Shown here in pieces: positions 11,256-21,285 of a stretch of DNA of 64,000 nucleotides. The translations under genes and the position numbers were made by a program. How positions within the stretch are numbered: the stretch's first letter is position 1; each line of letters starts with the position of its first letter. Source of the DNA: Welwitschia mirabilis (taxonomy: Eukaryota > Gnetophyta > Gnetopsida > Welwitschiales); NCBI GenBank assembly GCA_051453625.1, contig JBOZIK010000001.1, positions 61,589,121 to 61,653,120 on the forward strand, given 5' to 3'. The notes below the pieces were generated by a model, which saw only the letters and a program-made list of their open reading frames with translations, was not told the DNA's origin and did no database searches.

Positions 11256-12323
11256 GTCAATCATATTAACAAAAGCCGTGGGCTATAGACTAAGTAGAAA
11301 ATTAGTACAAAAGATTAAAATTTTTTAAATTAAAAATAGTGAGTTATGAAAAGTAACATACAAAGTTAATTTTACAACTAAAATTCCATTAGTTATAATT
11401 CACAAGGAGATAGACCTAGTTTATTTAATGAATGCAAGAATTGATGGGCTTAAGTTTATTAATAATGACCGATATGTCAAACAATATAGGATATAAGCCC
11501 TAAAATGTAATTCTACTCTACTAAATAACTTATAAAAGTAGTAAGAAATGGTAGCTATATGGGATAGGATCTTTCATAAATTTCTCTATTTGAGATATCA
11601 TGAGGGTCAAGCTATGAAGGCATGAATCTAATACCTAGAGTTAATATATTCATAATGTTAAAAGAGTGTGGTTACTGATAGATCTAAGATTATGTATAAT
11701 AGCTAATATACTAAATGTTATGAGCTTAGAGCCATAAAAAGATGAGCTCCTTTACTAGATAATTTCATACATAATAATAAATAATAGTCTATAGTAGTAA
11801 GGGCTTACATAAACTCTTATGTTTAGGATGCCACAAGCCATGGGCTTTAAAAATGTGGGTTCCATTTCTTAGATTAAAATATTCATAATGCTAGAAAATG
11901 AGTTTAGTCACTAGTGGATGTAAGAGTATTAATGATGATCAGTATTTAAAATGTTATGACATGCGAGCCACAAAAAAATGGGATCAATTTCTTCTACATA
12001 CATGCTAATATTAATGAATGACTAAAGTAAATATAGTAGTGGATCATAGTTCATGAGAAAATAATACTTGTAAGATCTTAATAGACATAATCGCATGAGT
12101 TGCAAAAAGATGAATTCAAATTTTCACATTAGTAAAGATTAGAAAATTCTAAGAAAAAGACATAATGGCTAGTGGAAATTAATTAATACTTGATACTTTC
12201 AAAATTTGTGAGTTGCGAATCATGAGAATAGTAGATATCCTTTTTTAATTTTTATGAATAAAAAAATAAGAGTGTACAATATCTAATAGAGCCTAGACAT
12301 GTAAAATTTCTTAAATTATTAGA
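11256..12323 (-). repeat. RE-A right LTR (5' LTR), first part up to RE-B
   Basis: Homologous to 1-about 635. The left edge is set approximately, where ORF1-like coding stops and the sub-repeats begin. The LTR is built of degenerate repeats with cores near 11280, 11738, 11831, 11961, 12093 and 12190, spaced about 95-130 bp in the main run and resembling GCCACAAGCCATGGGCT. The copy at 11831-11858 can fold: AAGCC-atg-GGCTT inside CCACA/TGTGG. RE-B interrupts the LTR at 12323/12324. Confidence 0.7.
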
Positions 12324-13524
12324 TGTTGTAATGCTAAATTGTATCAATTTAACAGAGTATTTTGAGTACTTTTATAGAACATTTGCATAGGTTTAGATGC
12401 AATTCATATGATTATGAAGAATTAAAGTGATGATCATGGAAACATGTAATTCTTAGCATATTTGGAGATAGGCATATTTTGACACTTAGAATTTTGAAAA
12501 GAATATCAATGATGCAGAAGGCTGATTTCTCTTATCTAGATAGATAAGAAAGCCTATCAGCTAGATGATATCCAAGATGATAATGATACTAACATGGACC
12601 AAAGCTATGGGGATAAATGTGAGGCTAGAAGCTAATGAATCATCTCTTATTATGGGGTATTATCCCATGTCATTCAGATGATGGAAAGGATGACAACTAT
12701 TTTATATGAACAAAACAAATTATCTTTGTAATGGTTTGGATTTCTAGGGTTTCATCTCTAACTTCTAGTATTTCATGTCCAATACCTTCAATGTAAATCT
12801 GTAAATACCTCCTTTGCCATTACTTCTAATTTATATTTTATATTAAAAAGTTTTATAATAGGAGCTTAAAGGATGAGAGCTTCATCCTATGCTACAGAGA
12901 GAAGTCTTTCTTAGTATTGGGTTGTGTATCCTCCATTAAGGTGTTCCTACTTTGTAAGTGAATGTTAATTAAATATTAATACAAAGACTACTTTAATTCT
13001 ATTATGTATGTCTACCTTATGATTTAAGTTGGTTATGATTCTGTGAAATCTTCATAGTTGATCTAAAATATAAGGGAAACCTTTGTTAAGGTTGATACTA
13101 TTAGTTTAGATCTTTCATTCACTTCATATTATATTTTTAAAATTGCATATTGTATTTGATGTATTTTATAGCTTATGTTGGTTAGGATTAAGTAATAGTT
13201 TTTTTAATTGATCTAAGTTATAAGGGCTAATCTTGATAATAGAAAGAATTATAGTTAAATAGATTCATTATTCATTACATTTACATTTCATCATCGTTCA
13301 TCTTGCATTACATGTATATTATTTATTACTTTCATCTATCTAAAAAAAAAAGACCAAAAATTCTTTATTGAAATGAATTTTCTAACTTCTAGCCTAGTGC
13401 CTTCAATGGATTATGACACTCAAGTTAACTTTCATCTTTATTAGTATGTGTTTTTCAATAAGCACTTATGATTTATGGGTTTTTACTTAAGAATCAAAGG
13501 ATTGCATAAATTCATACCACAACA
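12324..13524 (+). repeat. RE-B 5' LTR
   Basis: Aligns end to end with 18569-19771; examples are TCATCTCTTATTATGGGGTAT at both about 12642 and 18875, and CTATTAGGT/CTATTATGT near 19248/12998. It also resembles RE-D LTRs in reverse orientation. It contains two 40-bp double-palindrome sites (centres near 12562 and 12675). U3/R/U5 limits cannot be placed without transcript data. Confidence 0.8.
12555..12695. repeat. Pair of double-palindrome sites in RE-B 5' LTR
   Basis: Site 1, 12555-12582: TATCAGCT|AGATGATA, spacer TCCA, AGATGATA; its left outer octamer is not recognisable. Site 2, 12658-12695: TATTATCC, spacer CA, TGTCATTC|AGATGATG, spacer GAAA, GGATGACA. The centres are 113 bp apart. The same paired arrangement occurs in RE-D LTRs. 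Confidence 0.7.
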
Positions 13525-13527
13525 TTT

Positions 13528-13545
13528 TGGTGCTATTTCTAGGGA
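13528..13545 (+). other. RE-B primer binding site, tRNA-Asp type (decayed)
   Basis: TGGTGCTATTTCTAGGGA starts three bases after the 5' LTR. The complement of the plant tRNA-Asp 3' end is TGGCGCCGTTGCCGGGGA, the usual primer site of Athila/Tat elements. Six positions differ and five are C-to-T or G-to-A transitions, as expected from methyl-cytosine decay. Confidence 0.75.
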
Positions 13546-14349
13546 AGATCACAAGGAGCTAGAGGATTAACTATCCAAATAAGTACCTTGAATTTTAATT
13601 TAAGTTATTTATCTATATAGCACTATGTTTTTACTTTAGGTTTCATAGGTTTATTTTTTCCTTTTTTTTGTTTTCCATAGAATTAATAAGCCCTATCGTC
13701 CTATCTATCATTAAGACAATGATATGGATGATGGTTTGTAATTATTTTTTTTTCTTTGTTTCTTTCATAATAAAGTTTTCTTTTTTTGATAGTGTAATAA
13801 AGTGTACATTATCCTCTTTATTGTCCAGACGATAATGGAAACAACTATTAGTAGTTTTGCTTTTGTTTTTTTATTTTTCTATAATCATTTTTTTATTTTT
13901 TTTGTGCAAAATAAGTATTGGTCATCCTTCTTATCATCTAAACAATTGATAAAATGATGAAATTATGCACATTTTAAAGTGTTAATAATTCAAATAATTT
14001 TGATAAATTATGAAACATCATAAGAAACAGAGACTAATCTTTACCTTGTACTTATCTTTATTACCATCTTTATTAAATTATCTTGTTATATTCTTCTTAA
14101 TTATTTAATGAATAGTGATAAAACAATCCTCAAAAAAACTCTTGTTGAAAGGATAAGAAACTTGAGAAATTTTGAGAAAAATGGTAAAATAAAACTTTGA
14201 TAACTTTTGTAGAAAGAAGGAGGATAAGATAAAATGATGTTGAGACTAGGAATTGGAATCCTCCCTCTTTTAAATCTTCTTTCCTTCTTCTCTTTAAACT
14301 TTATATTGAAAGGATAACAAAGATTTTCAATATTTTAGGGATTTAATAT
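13546..14349 (+). other. RE-B untranslated leader with three tandem double palindromes
   Basis: No readable protein. Three 40-bp double-palindrome sites lie at 13694-13733, 13807-13846 and 13920-13959, centred exactly 113 bp apart. The first reads TATCGTCC TATC TATCATTA|AGACAATG ATAT GGATGATG; the second keeps AGACGATA with its CpG. The stretch also holds T-rich tracts. RE-D has two such sites in the equivalent leader (37562-37692). Confidence 0.7.
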
Positions 14350-15110
14350 CATTTATAGAAACATCCTACATTCATTTTTATCAAATCTAACCATCTCCCA
14401 TGAATTACTATGAAGAAGATCCACCTCCTATGACATATTATAAGGAATAAAATGATTCAATGAAAGAAATGATTGATGAAATAAAGAAGAGGCAAGAAAA
14501 TACCAACAATAACATAGAACATGTGATTGATATCCTTTAATAAATAATGTTAAAAAATCAAGGTTCTTTTCCAATACAACATCCTCAAATCTATCCTACT
14601 ATATCCTGTCTTAAAGAAAATAAGAGGAACGTAGGAACAAGTGATAATGATTATTTCTTTCAAATAGAAGAGGAGAATTTAAATCAACTTTTACATCCTG
14701 ATCATTAGAAGATGATCAAAAGGAAGATAATAATGACTCAACTCAATTTTTTAACAATAAGTAGGAGGATGGTTATTCATTAGATGATGACATTAAGGTA
14801 GTAGATTATATTCATTTCATTCATTTATTATAGATGATCTAGATGGAATAGAGGAATAATTTCATAAATAATCTAAAAATTTTTCAATCTATGATGAATA
14901 TGAGTACATTTCTCTTTATGATCTCTTTGATGAGCCTAACACTTTGAAAAATGAGAGCAATACTAAACAAGAAAAGGAAGATATAGTTAAAAACAATGAT
15001 GGAGAAAGTAAAGAAGTAATTCAAAAAAGTAATGATGAAGACAACAATGAAAAAAATAATGTAATAAGGGATCCATAGAGATTTAGTTAAACTTAATAGA
15101 GGATAGACTT
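14350..15110 (+). pseudogene. Gag C-terminal-like hydrophilic remnant of RE-B
   Basis: Plus-strand reading gives NYYEEDPPPMTYYKE, then MKEMIDEIKKRQENTNNNIE (about 14400-14520), then SIYDEYEYISLYDLFDEP and the very acidic KNESNTKQEKEDIVKNNDGE running open to about 15078. Charged, low-complexity tails of this kind are common after the capsid part of Athila-like Gag. No capsid motif is visible, so the call rests on composition and position. Protease and RT should follow but are absent. Confidence 0.45.
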
Positions 15111-15774
15111 ATCTATTCCAATTCAACAAAACAATCTAAAAATTCTACCTATGTTTCTCCATCATTTTCACTTATTCTTTCATGTACAACTTTAAATAAT
15201 ATCCTTCCTTCTACTTCCATTTCCACATCACCTTGTGATCTTGATAATAGTAACATTTATTCATCTTCTTCATTTGAACCTTCATATCATTCTCAAAGCC
15301 ACATGCCTTTCCTTGAATTTCATGAAACCCTTAATTTTGAAGAGTATATTTCTAATATCTCTCAGTATCTTCCTTTTAAAACTTCATGTGATACCTAAAG
15401 TAACATCCTTTCCTCTTATACCAAGTCCAATTTACCTTTTGCTTTTCATGATTACTCTTTTCTAAAAGTATGATTTGAAATATCTTTAAATTTTAAATTG
15501 GAGTAAACCTTATCTTCTTAATGATAATCCATGATTAGAATTGAATCTTAAGAAGCTTATTCATCTCATTAAACATTCTAAAAAGCCTAAAAAGCTTCTT
15601 AAAATCATTCTTTGAGTAGTGGCTTACATGAATTATATAATGATACTAATGATTTATAATAATTCAATAAAAGATTATTAGTCAATGAAATTTATCACTT
15701 CTTCATCTCTTGTTTGGATTCTGAAATTTGTGTTATCAAAGCTTTATTCTTTTACTCATTTTTCCTCTAATTGA
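15111..15774 (+). pseudogene. Unidentified Ser-rich coding relic in RE-B
   Basis: One plus-strand frame reads SISTSPCDLDNSNIYSSSSF, SYHSQSHMPFLEFHETLNFE and YISNISQYLPFKTSCD between about 15215 and 15400 with few stops. A hydrophobic 76-codon open frame at 15235-15465 overlaps it in another phase and is probably its shadow. I do not recognise the protein. It lies just before the integrase C-terminus, where the RT-integrase core would stand in a full element. Confidence 0.35.
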
Positions 15775-16025
15775 TTTTACCCTAAAATTATTGTACACCT
15801 TTTATGTTTTATCAATTAGTTTCTATTTGGTTTAACCCTTATTTTTCTAAAAATTATAATACCTAAGTGCATATTTTACACAACTAGTTAACCTCTAAAT
15901 GGTTAGGTCCTTATCTTTTAGAAAAAGTACATTCTAATGGCTTAGTTAAAATTTCCAATTTAAATACTTAGGAAATTTAGAAGTTAATGGAAAAAGGTTA
16001 AAATCTATGAATTATATTTTAATCA
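15775..16025 (+). pseudogene. Integrase C-terminal (GPY/F-type) relic of RE-B
   Basis: Plus-strand reading around 15830-16015 gives FNPYFSKNYNT, then SKWLGPYLLEKVHSNGLVKI with SNLNT, and then KLMEKG near the end. It matches the integrase C-terminal pattern 'LFN-R---F-G-L-S-W-GPF-V-KV---G-VE' followed by 'VNG-RLK'. WLGPY is the diagnostic piece. The catalytic core upstream is missing, so a deletion removed most of pol while sparing this end. Confidence 0.65.
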
Positions 16026-16404
16026 AATCCTAAACATGATAGAAGAACTTATCTTGGAAGTCCTCTTAACATTATCTAAGTTCTTAATTAGTGATTCCTT
16101 TGGTCGATGTTATACTATCCCTTGAACATTTTTAACTTAACATATGCATTTCTTTATGAAGTTACCCTTACTATTAAATCTTTTACTTGGGCATTTAAAA
16201 ATGATAAGATTTGATTCACCAAATCTTAAAACATTTGTATGTCTATAACTTCATTTTAAAGGAAGATGGCTTGCGTCTTTTATTTGCTCTAAATGGTATG
16301 AGTCTTTAGTTGTTTGGGGGTGTTCATCCTTATTTTTCATCTCATTACTTCACCCTTATCCTTAAGAGTACTTGGTCACATGAGATATCCTTTACTTTCT
16401 TTAC

Positions 16405-16468
16405 TTAAAGAAAAAATTAAATAAGGGAAAAAAAGAAAAAGAAAAAAGAGAAAAAGAAGAAATAAGGA
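16405..16468 (+). repeat. Purine-rich tract downstream of integrase
   Basis: About 60 bases that are almost all A and G (GGGAAAAAAAGAAAAAGAAA and similar). It could act as an extra polypurine tract or adopt triplex structure; neither is shown. It lies between the integrase end and the conserved 3' block. Confidence 0.6.
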
Positions 16469-17535
16469 CCATCATTTTTTATATATGAACTAAAAACATG
16501 GTCATCATGATATCCTACCATAAGTACACTAGGAAAAATTTTCCTCAGAGGGGCCTCTAATAGTGTGATATGGTAGCTATAGAAACTTTACTAAGGAGTC
16601 AGTTGGCCATGATTTATAGATTCTTACTCCTTTGATAGTGGTTGAACTCCCCTTATCATGGAAAAATAATTATCACTTAGAGGCTATAGGATTAGTAATA
16701 TATCTGTTGTGATCAAAGGTATTTTTAGATTCATTGTGCATACAATAATTCCACATGATCATTTTACTTTTTTAGGATTATAGTGTTGCTTTAGGGTGTA
16801 AACAGGTGAGTTCATTTTTAATCAACCTTTGATTATATCATTCATTAATTTAAAATATTAGATATACTTGGTATCGTCATAATCATTGCCTATTCAAGTA
16901 GTACTTTACAACATTTTTACATCATATAATGCATTATTAATCAAGTGATTTTATGATTTCTACTAAGGGATTTTGCTAGGTTAGAATTTAGTATAGATAA
17001 ACAATATTCTTCATGTTCTTAGTTATCTATTTTTATTTTGTTTTTCTTAGCTATTTTCTTTGGTATTAAAAGTTATATTCATGCTTTTTCAGCATAAAAT
17101 TTAGGACATGGTCATTTAGTAGTTCTCTTATTATCTTTTTATTTTCACTCGTAGTTTTTATCCATGAGGGTTATCCTTTTTTAGCACTTTAACAAATGGC
17201 ATTCCTTTTATTTGTGATGATTCTTTTTCCATTTTTGTTTTTGAGTTTTTGTTATACCAACTTATAAATCTTAAATGATTATTGAGTTTATGGATATTTG
17301 AGAATTATCTCTAGCATTAATTCTCTCTTTAAGTGGGTTACTAGTTTTTTATCCTTTTCTCTTATCTTAAGTTCTTTCCACTTTTAAATCCTTTATCATA
17401 ATCATTTTGGTGATAATTCTTTACTTTTACCCATCTTTTAGATATCATGATAAATTTTTGAAGCTTTTCTATTGCTATCATTAATTATCCAATCCTACCT
17501 AGATTTTACTATTTCGCTAAATCTACCTTTTTGAG

Positions 17536-17577
17536 TGTCATCTCACATTTGTCATCTAGATAATAAAGTAGATGATA
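17536..17577. repeat. Double-palindrome site in RE-B 3' region
   Basis: TGTCATCT, six-base spacer, TGTCATCT|AGATAATA, spacer AAGT, AGATGATA. Same 8-4-8|8-4-8 plan as the leader and LTR sites, with a left spacer two bases longer. Confidence 0.65.
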
Positions 17578-17709
17578 ATAGCTTATCTTAAGTTATTGTA
17601 ATACAATACATATTGATTCTCCTATTAGGAGGGTAGAATAGATTTTTGAGATATTTTTGAGATATTTGAGTAAAATTTATGTTTATGAGGGTTATTTTAA
17701 GCTTTTATG

Positions 17710-17756
17710 ACACACACACGTGTGTACACACATGTGCACACACACATACATACATG
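17710..17756. repeat. Alternating purine-pyrimidine (CA/TG) tract
   Basis: 47 bases strictly alternate purine and pyrimidine, including palindromic centres ACACGTGT, GTGTGTACACAC and ACATGT. Such tracts can take up left-handed Z-DNA. It lies about 180 bp before an assembly gap. Confidence 0.9.
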
Positions 17757-17867
17757 ATGTACTAGTTGGTGTATGATTTTATATTACTTTTATGATATGC
17801 ATTGTGAACATTATTTACTAGCCAGATTAGCACAATTACAAGAACCTCGATACTAAAGAAACCATGT

Positions 17868-18107
17868 ATAAGGGAAGTAATATGATGATTCATTTTTATG
17901 TATTTACCCCTTTTAGATTGTACTTAAAACTTACTACNNNNNNNNNNNNNNNNNNNNNNNNNNNNNNNNNNNNNNNNNNNNNNNNNNNNNNNNNNNNNNN
18001 NNNNNNNNNNNNNNNNNNNNNNNNNNNNNNNNNNNNNATAAGGGAAGTAATATTATGATTAATTTTTATGTATTTACCCCTTTTAGATTGTACTTAAAAC
18101 TTACTAC
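17868..18107. other. 100-N gap (17938-18037) flanked by near-identical 70-bp copies
   Basis: 17868-17937 and 18038-18107 differ at two positions (both start ATAAGGGAAGTAATAT and end CTTACTAC) and abut the gap on each side. This looks like one locus present twice at contig ends. An open frame running through the Ns is meaningless. Confidence 0.85.
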
Positions 18108-18551
18108 TTAGTTTATATAAATTATTTTTGAGTTATCATGATTTCTGATTATATATATACACATCATCGTTTTCTAAATTATCATGGTTAGATCTTATGA
18201 TAATTTTTATGTATGATAATTAATTTTTATCTTATTATGTACAAAATGTTTTAAGTTGCAGGGCTAATGAATATTTTCGTACTTGAATTTTTTTGATGAT
18301 TTTGTTCATAGATACCTAACTTTCATTTTCATTTTTTGAGCCTATCATTTCTTGTGTCTTCCAAATGACATATAGGATGACCATTATTCTGCACATCCTA
18401 CAGAGGTACTTCACTAGTTAATTAGTCTTTCATATTCGATCCTACATGCTAAATATTTCTAAACTTAATTTACATTTCCCTAGTTACTATTTATCTTTGT
18501 CAATTTAACTCGTAATTTGTAGTTAATTGCTAATCTTGTCAGGAACTAGTA

Positions 18552-18568
18552 AGGCTAAGCAAGGAGAT
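18552..18568 (+). other. Candidate polypurine tract of RE-B
   Basis: AGGCTAAGCAAGGAGAT stands directly before the 3' LTR start. The matching place in RE-D reads TAAGTGGGGGGCTA on its coding strand. A polypurine tract primes plus-strand DNA synthesis. The call rests on position and purine content. Confidence 0.55.
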
Positions 18569-19771
18569 ATTTGCAATACTAAATTATATGAGTTTTATTG
18601 GGTGTTTTGATTACTTTTATAGGACATTTACATTATCTTAGATTTAATTCTAATGATTATGAAAAGTCAAAGGAATGATTACAGACACATGCAATTCTTA
18701 TGTTAGGCATACTCTAATACTAAGCATTTTGAGAAGAAGATCAATGATACAAAAGGCTAATTTCTGTTAGCTAGAAAGATAAGGAATTCTATTGTCTTCC
18801 ATGTCATCTAGATGACATGCAGAATAATGGTGATGTTGATATGAACCAAAGCTGCAGGGCTAAAAGCTAATGATTCATCTCTTATTATGGGGTATCGTCT
18901 GAGTTTCATTCATATGACAAGAAGGACAACAATTATTTTTTTTAAAAAAAACAAATTATCATTATAATGGAGTCATTTACCCTATGTGCATTGCTAGGGT
19001 TTCATCTCCGACTTCAAGGGTTTTGTTTCTAGAACCTTTAATGTAAAGCTATAAATACCTCCCTTATCCTTACTCCCAATTCATCTTTTCTACCATAAAG
19101 TTTTGTAATGGGAGATTGAAGGATAGGAGGTCCATCTTATGCTACATAGAGAAGTCATCGTTGATGTTGGGTTGTGTTTCCTCTATTAAGGTATTGTTGC
19201 TTTGTATGTGGATGTTAATTCAAGATTGATATAAATACTACTTTACTTCTATTAGGTGCATCTCCATTATGGCTTAAGTTGGTTATGATTCCATGATAGC
19301 TTCATAGTTGATCTAGATCATAAGGGTAAACTTTATTAAGATTGACATTATTAGTTGAGATCTTACATTCATTTCATATTGCATTTCAATAATTACATAT
19401 TTTGTTTGATGTATCTTATAGCTTATGTTAGTTAAGGTTAAGTGATAGTTTTCCTAATTGATCTAAGTTATAAGGACTAAGCTTGATCATAAAAAGATTA
19501 GTAGTCAAATATATTCATTATTCATTACATTTGCATTTAATCACCATTCATCTTGCATGGCATTTGCATTTTTTATTACTTTTATTTATCTTTAAAAAAA
19601 CCAAAAATTCTTTGTTGAAATAAATTTTCTAACTTTTAGCCTAGTTCTTTAATGGATTATGATATTTAGGGTAACTTCTATATATAGTGGTGTGTGTTTT
19701 TTTTGTAATAATTTGTGATTTACAAATTTTTGTCTTAGGACTTAAGGATTACATAAATTCACATCACAACA
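18569..19771 (+). repeat. RE-B 3' LTR
   Basis: Partner of 12324-13524; opens ATTTGCAATACT (decayed TGTTGTAATGCT) and closes ATCACAACA. It holds the two double-palindrome sites of the LTR, including an 18-bp perfect palindrome. The two LTRs have many differences along their length, so the insertion is old. Confidence 0.8.
18793..18931. repeat. Pair of double-palindrome sites in RE-B 3' LTR
   Basis: Site 1, 18793-18829: TGTCTTCC, A, TGTCATCT|AGATGACA, TGCA, GAATAATG; its core ATGTCATCTAGATGACAT (18801-18818) is a perfect 18-bp palindrome. Site 2, 18893-18931: TATCGTCT, GAG, TTTCATTC|ATATGACA, AGAA, GGACAACA. Centres are 102 bp apart. Confidence 0.7.
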
Positions 19772-19776
19772 TTGGA

Positions 19777-19972
19777 AAAATTACAAATCAAAATTAGAAC
19801 TAAAAAAAGGTAAGGTTATTTCCATGGAAACATGACTTTAAAAAAGATATTTTCTATAGGAAATATCATAAGATACAAAATGAAATGATATAGCTATACC
19901 TTACTGCTAATATGAACTAAAGTTACATAATACAAGCCTTATTAGAAAATATGAACATTATTAAATGTGACA
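19777..19972 (-). repeat. RE-A right LTR, second part after RE-B
   Basis: Continues 11256-12323 after the RE-B insertion and matches 632-831 (ATTACAAATCAAAATTAGAA here; TTTACAAAATCAAAATTAAA there). It ends in GTGACA, matching the end of the RE-C/RE-F LTR at 43634 (GTGACA), which fixes the LTR border. Confidence 0.8.
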
Positions 19973-21285
19973 GTAGACTATTAATCAAGCATAAGGATTG
20001 AGTAGCTTAGAATGACCTATAAGTTAAATATCAAATATCAATTCTTTTTCATAATAACTTAGAAATTATAAGGATTAAATTTGGCTAATGATAATTAAAT
20101 GTTAAATATCATAGTTATATTCTTACATGTGTTATTTACCAAAGTTCATAGATCCAAATATGTAAAAATTTAAGTGTAAGAAAAAGAATTTCAAAAAATG
20201 GTATCTTTTAAAGGAATAAACTTTCTTTAAATTTTAATATCTAAATAAAAATATTAAAGAATGAAGTAACATCATGAACTTTAAAGGTCCATAATCCTCA
20301 TTTCTCTTTGATATTTCTAATATAATACCAAAAATCCATCAAGTTAATTAATTTCCATCTTCTTAATAATGAATAAAAAATATCACGTACTCATCATATC
20401 AATGTAGAAGTTGCTAAAATATGCTTACTTGATATTAGATAAAATTAAACATCTAAAAGATACATACATCAACCTTTGAATTATGGTCAAATCAATGGTT
20501 CATCACTTTAATAGATATGAAAAAAATGAATATACATTACTCTACCACAAATTCTTTTCTTTAAAAGAAGAAGAAGAAGAAGAAGAACAAGAATTAGGGA
20601 ACCTCAACATAAAAGTTTAATCAAGAAAGATGAGCATATGTATTATATTCTTATTATTTTGTACTTTAAAGAATGATTTTGAATGATAAGAATTTACAAG
20701 CAAAATTCTTAAAATCCATTGAAAATATAAAATAAATTCAATAATTTATTTACATTGCCATTTCCATCTTTTTGATATAGTAAAGAATGATTATACATTT
20801 AAGATGCATTCTAAGGTAATAAATTTTTTAATCTTTTATTATCTATGTAGTAAAGTGAGGAGAAATCTAGAGTCACAACTCAATATAGAGGTAATAAACA
20901 TTCTTATTATATTTTGTTTTCTATTTAGCAAAGTAAGTAAGGAAAAATTTAGAGATGCAACCCTATATTAGATGAGGTTTCATGACATACAAATAATGAA
21001 ATATAGAAAGACATTTAATATGAATAGAAAGAGTGAAATGGCATGAAGGAAATTTTGTCATTTTAATTAAAACAATGTGTTTTTTGGGGCATTCTAAGCC
21101 AATCATATTAGTTAAGATTAAGTAGGTAGAATGTATAAACAATAAGGAAAGTATCCATATGATATTACTATTCTTGTGTAGCTCCTCACATAATATAAAT
21201 CCATTTTCTTTGTATTATTAACACCAATCTTATTATTTTTTAATATCATTTTTTCATAACTTTAAAAAAATAAGAATATGAAAAA
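19973..21285. other. Unassigned sequence between RE-A and the ORF1 array
   Basis: No open frame, domain or match to the other elements in the window could be seen. It holds a GAA microsatellite and a short imperfect duplication (AGTAAAGTGAGGAGAAATCTA near 20850 and AGCAAAGTAAGTAAGGAAAA near 20927). It may be the pre-insertion host sequence or an unrecognised old element. Confidence 0.5.
20564..20590 (+). repeat. (GAA)n microsatellite
   Basis: About eight AAG/GAA units in a row, then interrupted by AACAAG. Confidence 0.9.

Larger units (their letters stand above)
16026..18568 (+). other. RE-B 3' region between integrase and 3' LTR
   Basis: No protein can be read. 16490-16740 matches 31330-31560 of RE-D in reverse complement (CATGATATC, CAGTTGGYCATG, TAGTGTGATATGGTAGC versus CAGTGTGATATGATAGC), so this is an old, conserved part of the family. 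It holds a purine-rich tract (16405-16468), a CA/TG tract (17710-17756), a double palindrome at 17536-17577 and a partial one near 18356-18383, and a 100-N gap. Confidence 0.6.
12324..19771 (+). mobile_element. RE-B: deleted Athila-like LTR retrotransposon, nested in the RE-A LTR
   Basis: LTRs at 12324-13524 and 18569-19771 (about 1.2 kb each, opening TGTTGTAATGCT and closing CACAACA) flank about 5 kb. Flanking 5-mers TTAGA (12319-12323) and TTGGA (19772-19776) look like a target-site duplication with one change. The host sequence on both sides is continuous in the other RE-A LTR at 600-690. A tRNA-Asp-type primer site follows the first LTR. Inside are a Gag-like remnant and the integrase C-terminus, but no protease, RT, RNase H or integrase core, so the element could not move by itself. 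It belongs to the RE-D family. Confidence 0.82.
1..19972 (-). mobile_element. RE-A: decayed Ty3/gypsy retrotransposon (Tat/Ogre-like), interrupted by RE-B
   Basis: A minus-strand LTR retrotransposon whose left (3') LTR is cut by the window start and whose right (5') LTR is split by RE-B. Read on the minus strand, the internal part holds a long ORF1 next to the 5' LTR, then gag, protease, an archaeal-type RNase H, RT, RNase H and integrase. Every domain is broken by stops and frameshifts, so it is a fossil. The RT block and the PPSSQGH/YFTK integrase motifs are of the kind seen in plant non-chromoviral Ty3/gypsy elements. An ORF before gag is known from Ogre-type elements, so Tat/Ogre affinity is my inference and not a phylogenetic result. 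Confidence 0.8.

Noticed and set aside
15235-15465. 76-codon plus-strand open frame, Leu/Ile-rich
   Set aside because: An overlapping frame has less biased, more protein-like sequence; the hydrophobic run looks like a T-rich shadow.
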